Shown: positions 1-8,041, numbered from the stretch's first letter. The stretch: 64,000 bases of DNA from SHVO01 sp964576515 (GCA_964576515.1 CAZNUW010000011.1:62001-126000), one strand, 5' to 3'. The notes: generated from the sequence alone by a model not told the origin. Translations and numbers: made by a program.

Positions 1-1
1 C

Positions 2-583
2 ACCGTCGACGATGCACCCGTCGGAGACTCCGTTCTTTTCAGCGCCATGGGCGTTTCCGTGGCGAACGCGGACTCGAAAGAGGCGATGATCGCCGAAATG
101 AAGACTTTCCTGAAAGACATGGGCGACGGCACGATTGACCTGATTGGCCTCGCATTCCCCGCCATGACCAAGGACAGTTCGACCGCCTTCGGCGCGGACC
201 GGCCGCTGATGGGCGGCGTCATTCCGTATATGGTCATCGACGGCGCCGCGCAGGCCTCGGAGTTCTACCAGAAAGCCTTCGGCGCAAAGGAAATCGCGCG
301 CATGCCCGCTCAGGACGGCAAACGCGTGATGCACGGACATCTGGAGATCAACGGCGGATCGATGATGATCTGCGATCCGTTCCCCGAACACGGACATGGT
401 TTTCAGGCCTCACCGTCCGCGACCATGCAACTCGTCGTCAAAGAAGGCGACACGTGGTGGAACCGCGCCGTCGACGCCGGGTGCAAGGTGACGATGCCGT
501 TTGAACGCGCCTTCTGGGGCGACCGGTACGGCCGTCTCGTCGATCCGTTCGGGATCAACTGGGCGATCAACGAGCCCGCTTAA
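2..583 (+). CDS. VOC (PhnB-like glyoxalase fold) protein, 5' end outside window
   Basis: The frame is open from the left edge of the window, so the true start is probably upstream; the first internal ATG is at 47. The last ~120 residues are a typical VOC/PhnB-type domain: a beta strand with VIPYMVIDGAA, then EFYQKAFGA, then an HGHLEINGG strand and a closing DPFGINWAI motif near the C-terminus. Such proteins adopt the glyoxalase/bleomycin-resistance fold; the substrate cannot be deduced. The ~60 residues before the domain are not recognisable to me and may be the end of another domain. The stop overlaps the convergent stop of the acetyltransferase gene by 3-4 nt, so the two genes are packed tail to tail. 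Confidence 0.85.
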   Translation, partial: TVDDAPVGDSVLFSAMGVSVANADSKEAMIAEMKTFLKDMGDGTIDLIGLAFPAMTKDSSTAFGADRPLMGGVIPYMVIDGAAQASEFYQKAFGAKEIARMPAQDGKRVMHGHLEINGGSMMICDPFPEHGHGFQASPSATMQLVVKEGDTWWNRAVDAGCKVTMPFERAFWGDRYGRLVDPFGINWAINEPA

Positions 584-1026
584 GACAAGTGCTTACGGAA
601 ATAGACCACGCGCTCCGTTTCCGCGAAACCCCAGCTCCGATGCGCCGCATGTGACGCGGTATTGTCCAGCAGCGCGTCGGAGCACAATTCGCGAAATCCC
701 TTCGCTTTTAGGAAATCGCCGATATAGGCGACCAATTGATCGCCCAGTCCGCGGCGGCGATAAGCGGCGGCGGTCCAGATACCTTCAAGGAACGCCGCCG
801 GTGTTTCCTCGCATCCATTGACGTAGCGGCGAAGCGATACTTCCGCGAATGCGGCGGGCATGCCCGCCTCGTCGAGCGCGATGAAGGCCCACATGTCCGG
901 CGCGGCCAGGATCTTCGCGATGTCGTTGCGATTTTCCGCGCGTGTCGTGGACGGCCAAAGAGCCTGACGCATCTCCGCCCAAACCTCGGCGTCGCCCGCG
1001 TGCATCTCCCGGATCGCGAAGGTCAT
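580..1026 (-). CDS. GNAT acetyltransferase, aminoglycoside 6'-N-acetyltransferase-like
   Basis: A 148-residue single-domain GNAT enzyme. The pattern follows the AAC(6')-I group: an N-terminal IRxMxxxDAxxWAxMRxALWP, a central AEVSLRRYVNGCEE and FLEGIW, the acetyl-CoA loop RRRGLG around residue 92, and the C-terminal signature SDALLDNTASH followed by GFAETERVVYFRK. The family transfers acetyl from acetyl-CoA to an amine; aminoglycoside acetylation is a family-level inference, and chromosomal homologues often have unknown substrates. It is translated from an ATGA overlap with the upstream yibQ-like gene, so the two form an operon with coupled translation. Confidence 0.85.
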   Translation of the reverse strand: MTFAIREMHAGDAEVWAEMRQALWPSTTRAENRNDIAKILAAPDMWAFIALDEAGMPAAFAEVSLRRYVNGCEETPAAFLEGIWTAAAYRRRGLGDQLVAYIGDFLKAKGFRELCSDALLDNTASHAAHRSWGFAETERVVYFRKHLS

Positions 1027-2024
1027 GGACTTTGCGATGGACTGTGCGTCTGCGACGTCCGGCGCCGCAGAATCTCCGTGACCGGCGCGAGCGCCACGCC
1101 GCGCGCTTCCAGTTCCGGCAGCCAGCGCAACAACGCCTCGCGCGTCGCGTCATGCGGATGGCCGATGGCGATGGCGGTGCCGCGCGCTTTCGCGATGCGT
1201 TCCGCCTCTCCGAGTTGCCGCAACACCGCGTCCACCGTCTGCTCATTGTCGATGAAGACGTCGCGTTCGACGAACGGAACGCCCGCCGCCCGCGCCGCCG
1301 ACGTGCCTGTCGACCCAGCCGAGGTTTTGGAGTCCAGCCAGAGCAGGCCGCGCGCCTTCAGTTCGGCCATCACGACATCCATCCGCGCCCGGTCGCCCGT
1401 GAACTTGCTGCCCATGTGGTTATTGATCCCCACATAACCGCTCCAGGGGTCCAAGTCCGAGGCAAGGGTCTTGCGGATCGTGTCCGCATCCATAGCGACC
1501 CGCAGCGCCCCCCGCCCCGGATTTTCGTTCGGGTCCAGGGGTTCCATCGGAAGGTGCGCCATGACTTCATGCCCTGCCTTGCGCGCCCGCGACGCAAGGT
1601 TGGGAAGCCCGTCCGCATAAGTCATCAATGAAAGGGTCAATGGCCCCGGCACATCGATCATGCGCAACGCCCTTGCGCGATCGACGCCCACATCGTCGAT
1701 AACGACCGCAATCACGGGCCGGCCGCCGGTGGCCGGCGGCGCCACCGCGAAGGCGATCAACGGCATATCGTTTGACGCAGGTCTTTCCGCGACGCCCTCG
1801 GGCGCCCAGGCGCGTGTCGGTTCGCCAAACGGACGCTCCGGCTGAATGGACGGCCGGGGTGGCGCGTCGACCGCCGACGGCGGCGCGACGTCCGCCTTCT
1901 CCACCGACCGTGTCGCAAGGTCCAGGGCAATGCCGCTGACCAGGCCGAAACCCGCCAGCGCGAACCCCATCAGAATAAGGAATATCGGGCGGACTTTCTT
2001 TGTCCGCTTGGAAGAACCGCTCAT
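1023..2024 (-). CDS. Divergent polysaccharide deacetylase family protein (YibQ-like)
   Basis: 333 residues: a basic cytoplasmic tip, one membrane anchor at about residues 13-34, a Pro-rich linker to about residue 105, then a NodB-like (DUF610/PF04748) domain. Family landmarks are AVVIDDVGVD at the start of the domain, HEVMAHLPMEP in the middle, GINNHMGSKFTGD as the putative metal/substrate loop, and AIAIGHPHDATREAL near the end. Members are periplasmic, anchored in the inner membrane and presumed to act on envelope polysaccharide; no activity is firmly assigned. It is the first gene of a two-gene unit with the GNAT gene, which overlaps its stop by 4 nt. Confidence 0.9.
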   Translation of the reverse strand: MSGSSKRTKKVRPIFLILMGFALAGFGLVSGIALDLATRSVEKADVAPPSAVDAPPRPSIQPERPFGEPTRAWAPEGVAERPASNDMPLIAFAVAPPATGGRPVIAVVIDDVGVDRARALRMIDVPGPLTLSLMTYADGLPNLASRARKAGHEVMAHLPMEPLDPNENPGRGALRVAMDADTIRKTLASDLDPWSGYVGINNHMGSKFTGDRARMDVVMAELKARGLLWLDSKTSAGSTGTSAARAAGVPFVERDVFIDNEQTVDAVLRQLGEAERIAKARGTAIAIGHPHDATREALLRWLPELEARGVALAPVTEILRRRTSQTHSPSQSP

Positions 2025-2166
2025 CGTCCGATTTTAACCTCGATTGCGCGCGCGCCTCAAGCCATGCGGCGGTACATCCGCTGCGGGATTTGGCTGGCAT
2101 TCATTCGCGAACTATGGACGAATACCCGCCATCGTTCCGACATTCCATTGAAGGGGAATCGCGCGC

Positions 2167-2670
2167 ATGTCGTTCAATATGTACCAGGCCTCGGTGCCGG
2201 TTCTGGTTCGCTATATGAAAAATATGTCGGCCATCCTTGATAAGGCCGCCGCGTACTGCACGGCCAAGAAAGTCGAGCCCACGGTCCTGACCGGCTTCCG
2301 CCTCGCCCCCGATATGTTCCCCCTTTCGCGTCAGATTCAGATCATGACCGACGGCGCCAAGGGCTGCGGCGCGCGCCTTGCCGGCGTCGACGTTCCGTCG
2401 TTTCCCGACACCGAAACCACTATCGACGATCTGAAAGCCCGCATCGCCAAAACCGTCGCGTTTCTTGAAGGTCTCAATCCCGCGCAGTTTGACGGATCCG
2501 AGACCCGCGACATCAAGCTGAAGGTCGGGCCGAACGAGCTGCAGTTCAAAGGCGCGGACTATCTCACGGGGTTCGTGCTGCCGAACTTCTACTTCCATGC
2601 GACGGCCACCTACGCGATCCTGCGTCATTGCGGCGTGGAGATCGGCAAGCGCGATTATCTCGGCAGCTAA
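2167..2670 (+). CDS. DUF1993 family protein
   Basis: 167 residues, soluble, no signal peptide. It begins with MSFNMYQASVPVLVRYMKNM and continues with VLTGFRLAPDMFPLSRQIQI, the hallmark of DUF1993, a predicted four-helix-bundle family distantly related to DinB-like proteins. The C-terminal part contains LTGFVLPNFYFHATATYAILRHCGV, also typical. Function is unknown. The start at 2167 follows an AAGGGGAA purine stretch; the gene is probably transcribed alone or with yccF, which begins 52 nt after its stop. Confidence 0.85.
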   Translation: MSFNMYQASVPVLVRYMKNMSAILDKAAAYCTAKKVEPTVLTGFRLAPDMFPLSRQIQIMTDGAKGCGARLAGVDVPSFPDTETTIDDLKARIAKTVAFLEGLNPAQFDGSETRDIKLKVGPNELQFKGADYLTGFVLPNFYFHATATYAILRHCGVEIGKRDYLGS

Positions 2671-2682
2671 CGAAGGAGAACG

Positions 2683-2712
2683 CCGCGGGGAAGGCTCAGC
2701 CTTGCCCCGCGG
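2683..2712 (+). other. GC-rich hairpin just upstream of the yccF ribosome-binding site
   Basis: Arms CCGCGGGGAAGGC and GCCTTGCCCCGCGG pair almost completely (one bulged G) around a 3-nt loop, between the DUF1993 stop (2670) and the yccF ATG (2723). There is no U-run, so it is a poor intrinsic terminator. It could modulate translation or mRNA stability of yccF, because the GGAG ribosome-binding site begins inside the last bases of the stem. Confidence 0.55.
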
Positions 2713-2722
2713 AGACACGGCC

Positions 2723-3103
2723 ATGGGACCAGGATCGCTTCTGCTCAATATCGTATGGTTGATCTTCGGCGGCTTCGCGATGGCCGTCGGATGGGCGTTC
2801 GCCGCCCTCATCATGGCGATCACCATCATCTGTCTTCCATGGGTGCCCGCCGCGTTCCGTCTGGCCCTCTACACGCTCCTTCCTTTCGGGCAGAGCGTCG
2901 AGGAGCATCGCGATGCGGGGGCCTTTAGCCTCGTCGGCAACATCATCTGGTTTATCCTGGCCGGCTGGTGGCTGGCACTCGGCCACCTTTTCTGGGCCGT
3001 ACTGCTCGGCATCACCATCATCGGCCTGCCGTTCGCCTGGGCGCACCTCAAACTCGCGAAACTGAGCTTGTTCCCCGTCGGGACTGTGATCGTCCGCACA
3101 TAG
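2723..3103 (+). CDS. yccF: YccF family inner-membrane protein
   Basis: 126 residues with the duplicated YccF domain: NIVWLIFGGFAMAVGWAFAA near the start and NIIWFILAGWWLALGHLFWA in the second half, each followed by ITIICLPW or ITIIGLPFAW-type helices. This gives about four membrane segments. The family (DUF307) is widespread and of unknown function, sometimes linked to inner-membrane transport. An upstream extension of the frame to 2597 exists but overlaps the previous gene; GGAG eight bases before 2723 and alignment with the family favour the start at 2723. Confidence 0.9.
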   Translation: MGPGSLLLNIVWLIFGGFAMAVGWAFAALIMAITIICLPWVPAAFRLALYTLLPFGQSVEEHRDAGAFSLVGNIIWFILAGWWLALGHLFWAVLLGITIIGLPFAWAHLKLAKLSLFPVGTVIVRT

Positions 3104-3247
3104 CTGAGGGCCCGCGCTCGCCCCCAAGCTCTTTGAAAAGTCAGCGACATTTCCCACGCGGCAATGCCTTGCGGTTTCACGCGCGGGCCGGCGCGATTTC
3201 GGCTAGAATAGCGCGGCCAGAATCAGGCCAAGATCGAGGAGGTATCC

Positions 3248-3520
3248 ATGAAGCAGTTGTTCATCGGGGCCTTGTTCGTCGCGGTGTCCGGCCTTCCGGC
3301 GACCGCACAAACGCTTACACCCGAAGCCGAAGCCTTCTGTGGCGACGCGCGGCTCAAGGCGCTTGAGCAGAAAGACTGCCGCACCGAAATGCGCTGGGCG
3401 AAAACCGACAAACAGCGCCAGAAGATCATGCGGAGTTACTATTGGGTGCTGAATGACAAGACACCCTTGCGCAACGATCTGAGATCCGAAGAGGCAGGCG
3501 TCAAAGGCGCGCGCCGCTAA
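3248..3520 (+). CDS. Small exported protein with C-terminal PLRNDL-AGVKGA motif
   Basis: 90 residues with a clear signal peptide (MKQLFIGALFVAVSGLPATA, probable cleavage after residue 20). The mature part has two Cys (EAFCGD and KDCRTEM) that could form a disulfide, then a Q/K-rich helix and the terminal motif PLRNDLRSEEAGVKGA. The same motif occurs twice in the next gene, which also shares the FCxDxRLxAxxxxxCxxxxR core, so the two are paralogues. GAGGAGG lies directly upstream of the ATG. No known family is recognised; a periplasmic location is inferred from the signal peptide. Confidence 0.75.
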   Translation: MKQLFIGALFVAVSGLPATAQTLTPEAEAFCGDARLKALEQKDCRTEMRWAKTDKQRQKIMRSYYWVLNDKTPLRNDLRSEEAGVKGARR

Positions 3521-3724
3521 TTTCGCCGAGAGCGTTTCGAGGATTTATCCGCAGCGCGCGTTGAGCGCGCACGGGATGCGTGCGTTCACGCCGCATCAGG
3601 ATCGTTAGCCTCATAAAAGCCAACGCGCCTTCGCATAAACACCATAATTCGCGGGTTATTTCCCTGTGCGATCTCCACAGATGATCTCTGGCGATCACAC
3701 CGACGAAGTATAAGGAGATAATCC

Positions 3725-4228
3725 ATGAAAATGCATGTCATTGGTGTGCTGCTCGCCTCCGCCGCATTCGGCACGTCGGCGCTTGCCGCGGGCGACACCC
3801 AAATCATCAGTATCGGCCAGTTCTGCGCCGACCAGCGCTTATCCGCGGCCGATCACGCGAACTGCGAAAGCGATCTGCGCGCGGCCGCGACCGACGCGGA
3901 ACGTACCGCCATCATGCGGACATATGAAAGCAAGCCCACGACATCGCCGCCATTGCGCAACGACCTTCGCGCGAATGACGCCGGCGTGAAGGGCGCTGGC
4001 CAGCCCACAACCCCGACCACCGTCACGGGCGTCGTGGAAAGTCCCGTCCCGGCGACCTCGTCGACGACCGTCATCGTCCCGCGTGCCGGGTCGTCGACAA
4101 CCCTCGGCATCGTTGAACCGATTCCTGAGGACGTTCCTGCCCCCACCACACCGCTTCGCAACGACTTGAATTCAGACGAAGCCGGCGTGAAAGGCGCGAA
4201 GCAGCCGGTCGATCCGCGTTTGAAGTAA
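3725..4228 (+). CDS. Small exported protein with two PLRNDL-AGVKGA repeats
   Basis: 167 residues, signal peptide of about 21 residues ending in ALAAG. The mature N-terminal part (FCADQRLSAADHANCESDLR) matches the upstream paralogue, including two Cys. Two copies of the motif PLRNDLxxxxAGVKGA follow, at about residues 75-91 and 139-155, separated by a Thr/Pro/Val-rich low-complexity linker. AAGGAG sits 7 nt before the ATG. The stop is followed at once by a strong intrinsic terminator. Function is unknown; the flexible linker between repeats suggests a binding or wall-associated role, but this is only inference. Confidence 0.75.
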   Translation: MKMHVIGVLLASAAFGTSALAAGDTQIISIGQFCADQRLSAADHANCESDLRAAATDAERTAIMRTYESKPTTSPPLRNDLRANDAGVKGAGQPTTPTTVTGVVESPVPATSSTTVIVPRAGSSTTLGIVEPIPEDVPAPTTPLRNDLNSDEAGVKGAKQPVDPRLK

Positions 4229-4249
4229 GACAAGCATGCGCGCCAAAAA

Positions 4250-4277
4250 AAGGCGGAACCCTCGGGTTCCGCCTTTT
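4250..4277 (+). terminator. Rho-independent terminator
   Basis: Perfect 12-bp stem AAGGCGGAACCC / GGGTTCCGCCTT followed by TT, 21 nt after the stop at 4228. The preceding A-run makes it likely bidirectional, serving also the convergent small gene at 4296-4490. Confidence 0.9.
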
Positions 4278-4295
4278 GCATGAGAGCGCCGCTTT

Positions 4296-4490
4296 TCAGC
4301 GGTCCTGTTGATAGCCCTGGTTGCGCGTATTCTGCGTGATATTGGCCTGATGGCCTTGCTGTTCGAGATTGCGCATGCGCTTGTCGGTTTCGGTCACATG
4401 CGCATCTTCCGCCTCGTCGTGCGCCGCAACCTTTTGCGGGCCTTTCCTACTACGGCTTGCGGGTGGAATGGGTGGAGCGCGCTTTGCCAT
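4296..4490 (-). CDS. Small conserved protein with QGHQAN-NTRNQGYQQDR tail
   Basis: 64 residues, highly hydrophilic, no signal peptide: a basic Pro/Ser N-terminus, an acidic HDEAEDAHVTETDKR middle and the C-terminal QGHQANITQNTRNQGYQQDR pattern that recurs in short alphaproteobacterial proteins of unknown function. The frame can be extended upstream, but the ATG at 4490 has AGGAG five bases before it and fits the family length. A GGAAA-N17-CGTT element lies about 30-55 nt upstream on the same strand, resembling a degenerate EcfG stress promoter. Confidence 0.75.
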   Translation of the reverse strand: MAKRAPPIPPASRSRKGPQKVAAHDEAEDAHVTETDKRMRNLEQQGHQANITQNTRNQGYQQDR

Positions 4491-4557
4491 GTCATCTCCT
4501 TTCCGGTATCGAGAAAGAGATAACGCAAGCCCACGGCCAGGGTTTCCGAAAAGGCCG

Positions 4558-4878
4558 TTACTGCATCCTGTAGTGGGGCGTCCCCATTTCTTCAATCGCC
4601 TGCGCGATGCGGTTGCACAAATCCGCGGCGCCGCTGTTGCCGGCGCGCGCGGCCGCGACCGCGAGATCGGCGGCGACAAACCACGCCTCGGTGCCATACG
4701 CCGAAATCAAGCGCTGCCCGGCCAAGCGGATATCTGTTTCCGAAATAATCGGATGCGCTCCTGATGCAAATGAGGAACGGCAGCCAATCCATTCCTCATC
4801 TTGCACAGTATATCGTTCAATGCGGCATTTTTTTGACGCGCGTCCTGCGTGCGCGGCGTCAGGAGTTCGCGGAATCAA
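4558..4878 (-). CDS. Small hypothetical protein
   Basis: The last ~65 residues (from about ISETDIRLAGQRLISAYG through EAWFVAADLAVAAARAG to NRIAQAIEEM) look like a short all-helical alphaproteobacterial protein that I cannot assign to a named family. The only ATG in frame is at 4878, which overlaps the 3' end of the LysE gene by 20 nt and would add a poorly conserved-looking N-terminus with several Cys and Arg. A shorter product from a non-ATG start near 4762 is possible. Function unknown. Confidence 0.55.
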   Translation of the reverse strand: MIPRTPDAAHAGRASKKCRIERYTVQDEEWIGCRSSFASGAHPIISETDIRLAGQRLISAYGTEAWFVAADLAVAAARAGNSGAADLCNRIAQAIEEMGTPHYRMQ

Positions 4879-5467
4879 AAACCAGCGGATACAACGACAG
4901 GACGAGAAGAACGGCCATCGTCACATTAAACGCGCGCAATGTACTCGGTTTGCTCAGGACGTCCTTAAGCCCCACGCCAAACCCCATCCAGATCAGCGAA
5001 CACGGCAAACCGATGAGAAACAACAACAGGGCCAAGAGGCCAATGTGCCAGACCGTCGGTTGAGGCGGCGCAAATACGGTCACCACACTTAACACCATGC
5101 TCCAGGCTTTGGGATTGACCCACTGGAACGCCACGGCCTGCCAAAACGTGATCGGCCGGCCCGCGGAGTCCGAAGCGCCAAGGCCTTTGGCCGTCGCGAT
5201 CTTATATGCGAGGAACACGAGATAAGCCGCGCCCGCCCAACGCATGATCTCGTAGAGCCAGGGCGCGGCCGCAAAGATACCCGCAAGACCCACGCCCACC
5301 AGGATCACCATCGCGGCGAAGCCGAGGACCACACCGGCGAGGTGCGGCAAGGTTTGTCGGAATCCGAAGTTCGCCCCCGACGCCATGAGCATGACATTGT
5401 TCGGCCCCGGCGTGATCGACGACACCAGGGCGAAGGTCAGAAAACTCAGGAGAAGTGTCGTGGACAT
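4859..5467 (-). CDS. LysE/RhtB-type amino-acid exporter
   Basis: About 202 residues with six hydrophobic segments. The first segment ends in ITPGPNNVMLMASGANFG, the signature of the LysE/RhtB family; later landmarks are WAGAAYLVFLAYKI and FWQAVAFQWVNPKAW. The family exports amino acids or analogues (lysine, threonine, homoserine) across the inner membrane by proton exchange; the substrate here cannot be read. Starts at 5467 and 5476 are both plausible. The long extension to 5557 would put a charged stretch before the first helix and is unlikely. Confidence 0.85.
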   Translation of the reverse strand: MSTTLLLSFLTFALVSSITPGPNNVMLMASGANFGFRQTLPHLAGVVLGFAAMVILVGVGLAGIFAAAPWLYEIMRWAGAAYLVFLAYKIATAKGLGASDSAGRPITFWQAVAFQWVNPKAWSMVLSVVTVFAPPQPTVWHIGLLALLLFLIGLPCSLIWMGFGVGLKDVLSKPSTLRAFNVTMAVLLVLSLYPLVFDSANS

Positions 5468-5598
5468 GAAAAGCATGGCGGATCCGGGAGCGCGAAGGGC
5501 ATCCCGTGTACCCAACCTGATCAGACTTCGCCAGCGCAGGCCCGGCATAGGAGCCATGCGCCGGTCGAAGAATACCCCCGGTCCCCGCCTTCAATCAG

Positions 5599-7557
5599 TC
5601 AGGTGTCCCGCCGACGGACGGAACCGGAACCGCTGATGGACGTATTGATGTCTTTGGGTTGTCCCAGATAGCGGACATTGCCGGAACCGCTGACCCGGAC
5701 ATTCAGGTCTTCGCGCACATCCACGACCGCCGATCCAGACCCCGAGATCGCGATATTCGCGTCGTCGACGACAAGCCCTGCCATGGCCGCGCTGCCGGAG
5801 CCGCTGATGGACAACTGTAGTTGCGCCAACTTTCCGTCCGCCTCAACGCTTCCACTCCCCGAGATGCTCAGGCTCGTGTCGCCGCCGTCGAGACCGGTGA
5901 CCTTCAGGTCGCCCGATCCGCTCACCCGCGCAAGGGTCAGCACAGGAACGGTAATATACGCGGTGACCTCGCTTCTATGACCGAAATCGCCGTCACCGTC
6001 GCGCTGACGGATGCGCAGCATCCCGTCGGTGACCTCCGTCCGGAACCGGCTCAAAACCCTCGCGTCGCCTTCGAGCACGACGGAGGGTTTTTCGCCAACA
6101 GTGATAAAGACTTTTCCGGAGCCGCCGAACGATACGCCCGTAAAAGCTTCTACATTGCGCGTCTCGCGCACGGTCGGGCCCGATGGGGAGGCGGCCGCCA
6201 TTTGCGCGCGCCGCTCGCGGGCGGCTTCCGCGCGTTGCACCGCGGCTTCCTGCCGGGCTTCAATACGGGCCTCCGCGATTCCGCGGCGAATCTCGGCCAT
6301 ATCGATCGCGGCGTCGATGTCGGGCGCATCCACATGAATCGGCGGAATATGCACGCCCGGGAAATCATGCTCGGCGATTTCCGCGTGCAAGGGCGGAATA
6401 TGAACGTGCCGTGCGGCGTCGCTCTGCGGGCTTGCGGCGGCGGGAAGCGGCGCGGGGGCCGGTTCCGCGGGGCGTACAAGCGGTACGGGCGGTGCTGGTT
6501 CCCGCGATTGGACGGGGGGAACCAGGGGCGCGGTTTCGATTCCCGCAGCCGCGCGGGCGGGCGTCTCGACGAACGACACCGCAGCCGCCAATCCACAGGC
6601 GACGACGATCCCCGCCACAGCGAGGCGCATGCCCTGGCGCACCGTCGAAAGCGCGCCGTTGTCGGCCAGCACGCGTTCGATCCGTTCGCGCATTGCGGCC
6701 GGGCGCGCCATCGCAACGGCGATCGGCGCCACACGGAAACGCGTCGTACGGGGTTCGTGGGCGAATTCGAGAAGAACCGCGGCGTAGTCGATCCGTTCGT
6801 CCAGTTGCGCCGCGGCCTCGGCGTCGCTGGCGTGTTCGGCCACCTCAGCCAGCTTCTCGTGCAGCCACCACGCCACGGGCGAGAACCAGAACACCGCGCG
6901 GTACGCGGCCGCCAGCACCTGTACATAAAAATCGCCGCGCGCGACGTGCGCGCGTTCATGCAGCAGGACCGCGCGCCGCTTCTCCGAAGGCCACATTTCA
7001 TGTTCCAGCGGCAGCAGAATCGTCTCGCCGACGGTGACCGGAGCCGTGATCGCGCCTGTGACACGGACGTCGCTATCGCCCGTCCACAAGGCGTACACGC
7101 GCGCGGCGCCGCGACGCAGCCGCGTCGTCAAGGCCAGCCCGATCGCGAGGCGCAGAATGAGGATCGCGACCACACCAATATAGACGCCTCCTATCACCGC
7201 CATCCAATCGATGCCCGTGGCCGCATCGGCATCCATCGTCGGGAACACGGTTGGTGCGAGAATGAGCTCGGAGGGTTCGACCATTGAACTTGTCGGCGTG
7301 CTGAGCGCCGCGCCGACAGGCATGATCTCCGCGCGCCCTGGGGCGGCGGGTACGCTCACCACCATCCATCGCATCAACACCGGCATAAGAACCGAAATGA
7401 GAAGCACCGCCGACCACGCCGCCAGTTGATGATGCGGATTGCGCACCCGGAACAGCCACAACCCCGCGCCGACGGCCGCAGCGAGCACGGCGGAGCGCAG
7501 CGCCGCCTGGACCAGCATAGAGTCAAGAAGCGTCAGATCGAAAAACGACTGCATCAT
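5599..7557 (-). CDS. M56 (BlaR1-like) metallopeptidase fused to a DUF2807 domain
   Basis: 652 residues. The N-terminal half has about three membrane helices, then the zinc-protease motif HERAH (H200, E201, H204) in LLHERAHVARGDFY, and another membrane helix near residues 310-330, the layout of the M56/BlaR1 sensor protease. In place of the usual penicillin-binding sensor there is a Pro-rich linker, a charged Ala/Arg/Glu helix (about residues 415-455) and a C-terminal DUF2807 (GIN-type) beta domain with repeated ISGSGS turns. The start codon overlaps the blaI-like stop (ATGA), so the protease is translationally coupled to the repressor it probably controls. A role in sensing an envelope signal and cleaving the repressor is inferred from known BlaR1-BlaI pairs. 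Confidence 0.88.
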   Translation of the reverse strand: MMQSFFDLTLLDSMLVQAALRSAVLAAAVGAGLWLFRVRNPHHQLAAWSAVLLISVLMPVLMRWMVVSVPAAPGRAEIMPVGAALSTPTSSMVEPSELILAPTVFPTMDADAATGIDWMAVIGGVYIGVVAILILRLAIGLALTTRLRRGAARVYALWTGDSDVRVTGAITAPVTVGETILLPLEHEMWPSEKRRAVLLHERAHVARGDFYVQVLAAAYRAVFWFSPVAWWLHEKLAEVAEHASDAEAAAQLDERIDYAAVLLEFAHEPRTTRFRVAPIAVAMARPAAMRERIERVLADNGALSTVRQGMRLAVAGIVVACGLAAAVSFVETPARAAAGIETAPLVPPVQSREPAPPVPLVRPAEPAPAPLPAAASPQSDAARHVHIPPLHAEIAEHDFPGVHIPPIHVDAPDIDAAIDMAEIRRGIAEARIEARQEAAVQRAEAARERRAQMAAASPSGPTVRETRNVEAFTGVSFGGSGKVFITVGEKPSVVLEGDARVLSRFRTEVTDGMLRIRQRDGDGDFGHRSEVTAYITVPVLTLARVSGSGDLKVTGLDGGDTSLSISGSGSVEADGKLAQLQLSISGSGSAAMAGLVVDDANIAISGSGSAVVDVREDLNVRVSGSGNVRYLGQPKDINTSISGSGSVRRRDT

Positions 7558-7982
7558 TTCTTCCCTCCCGTTGTCTTGCCCTCGCCTTTTTCGGCGCGCG
7601 CCTTCTCGATTTTCTTCGACAAGGCCTGAAGCTGTTTCTGATCGAGCATCTTGGAGTCCACCATGCCCACAAGCACTTCCTCGACGGAGCCGTTGCAAAA
7701 CCAATCGACGATACGCTTCACCGCCTTGGCCGCGACCTTCCCGCGCGCCTCGGCCGCGCGATAAATGAAGGTTCGGGCCTCGACCTCATGAGTCAGAAAC
7801 CCCTTTTCCTCCAAGCGGCGCAGAACCGTGCGGATCGTGGATTCTTTCAACGTCCGCCCCTGCGCGTCCAGCCGCTCGCGCACCGTTTCGGCCGTCATCT
7901 CGCCGGTGTCCCAGATCAACTGCATCACCGCGCGTTCAAGATCGCCCAGATCCTTGGCTTCTTCGTTCGCCGCATCGCTCAT
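7554..7982 (-). CDS. BlaI/MecI/CopY-family transcriptional repressor
   Basis: 142 residues. An N-terminal winged helix (LGDLERAVMQLIWDTGEMTAETVRERL, then LKESTIRTVLRRLEEKGFLTHE) is followed by a short helical dimerisation domain ending in a Lys-rich tail. This is the BlaI/MecI architecture; such proteins bind palindromic operators as dimers and are inactivated by a partner protease. The M56 gene follows with a 4-nt overlap. A perfect 8-bp palindrome lies 19 nt before the start, implying autoregulation. The longer reading to 8018 would cross this operator, so 7982 (ATG) is preferred. Confidence 0.93.
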   Translation of the reverse strand: MSDAANEEAKDLGDLERAVMQLIWDTGEMTAETVRERLDAQGRTLKESTIRTVLRRLEEKGFLTHEVEARTFIYRAAEARGKVAAKAVKRIVDWFCNGSVEEVLVGMVDSKMLDQKQLQALSKKIEKARAEKGEGKTTGGKK

Positions 7983-8000
7983 AACCGTTACTCCATGTAA

Positions 8001-8038
8001 TGCTACGATTCGTAGCACATAAAGATCACCCCGCGCAA
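8001..8038 (-). promoter_or_regulatory. Promoter and BlaI-type operator of the repressor-protease operon
   Basis: TGCTACGATTCGTAGCA at 8001-8017 is a perfect palindrome (8-bp arms, one central base). On the minus strand a -35-like TTGCGC (8033-8038) and a -10-like TACGAA (8009-8014) are 18 bp apart, so the palindrome covers the -10 box. The same arrangement precedes both TonB receptor genes. Binding by the adjacent BlaI-type protein is inferred. Confidence 0.75.
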
Positions 8039-8041
8039 GAT

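Noticed and set aside
5821..7287. Long plus-strand ORF opposite the M56 gene
   Set aside because: Arg/Gly/His-rich translation typical of the reverse frame of a GC-rich gene; the minus-strand frame has a zinc-protease motif and coupling to blaI.
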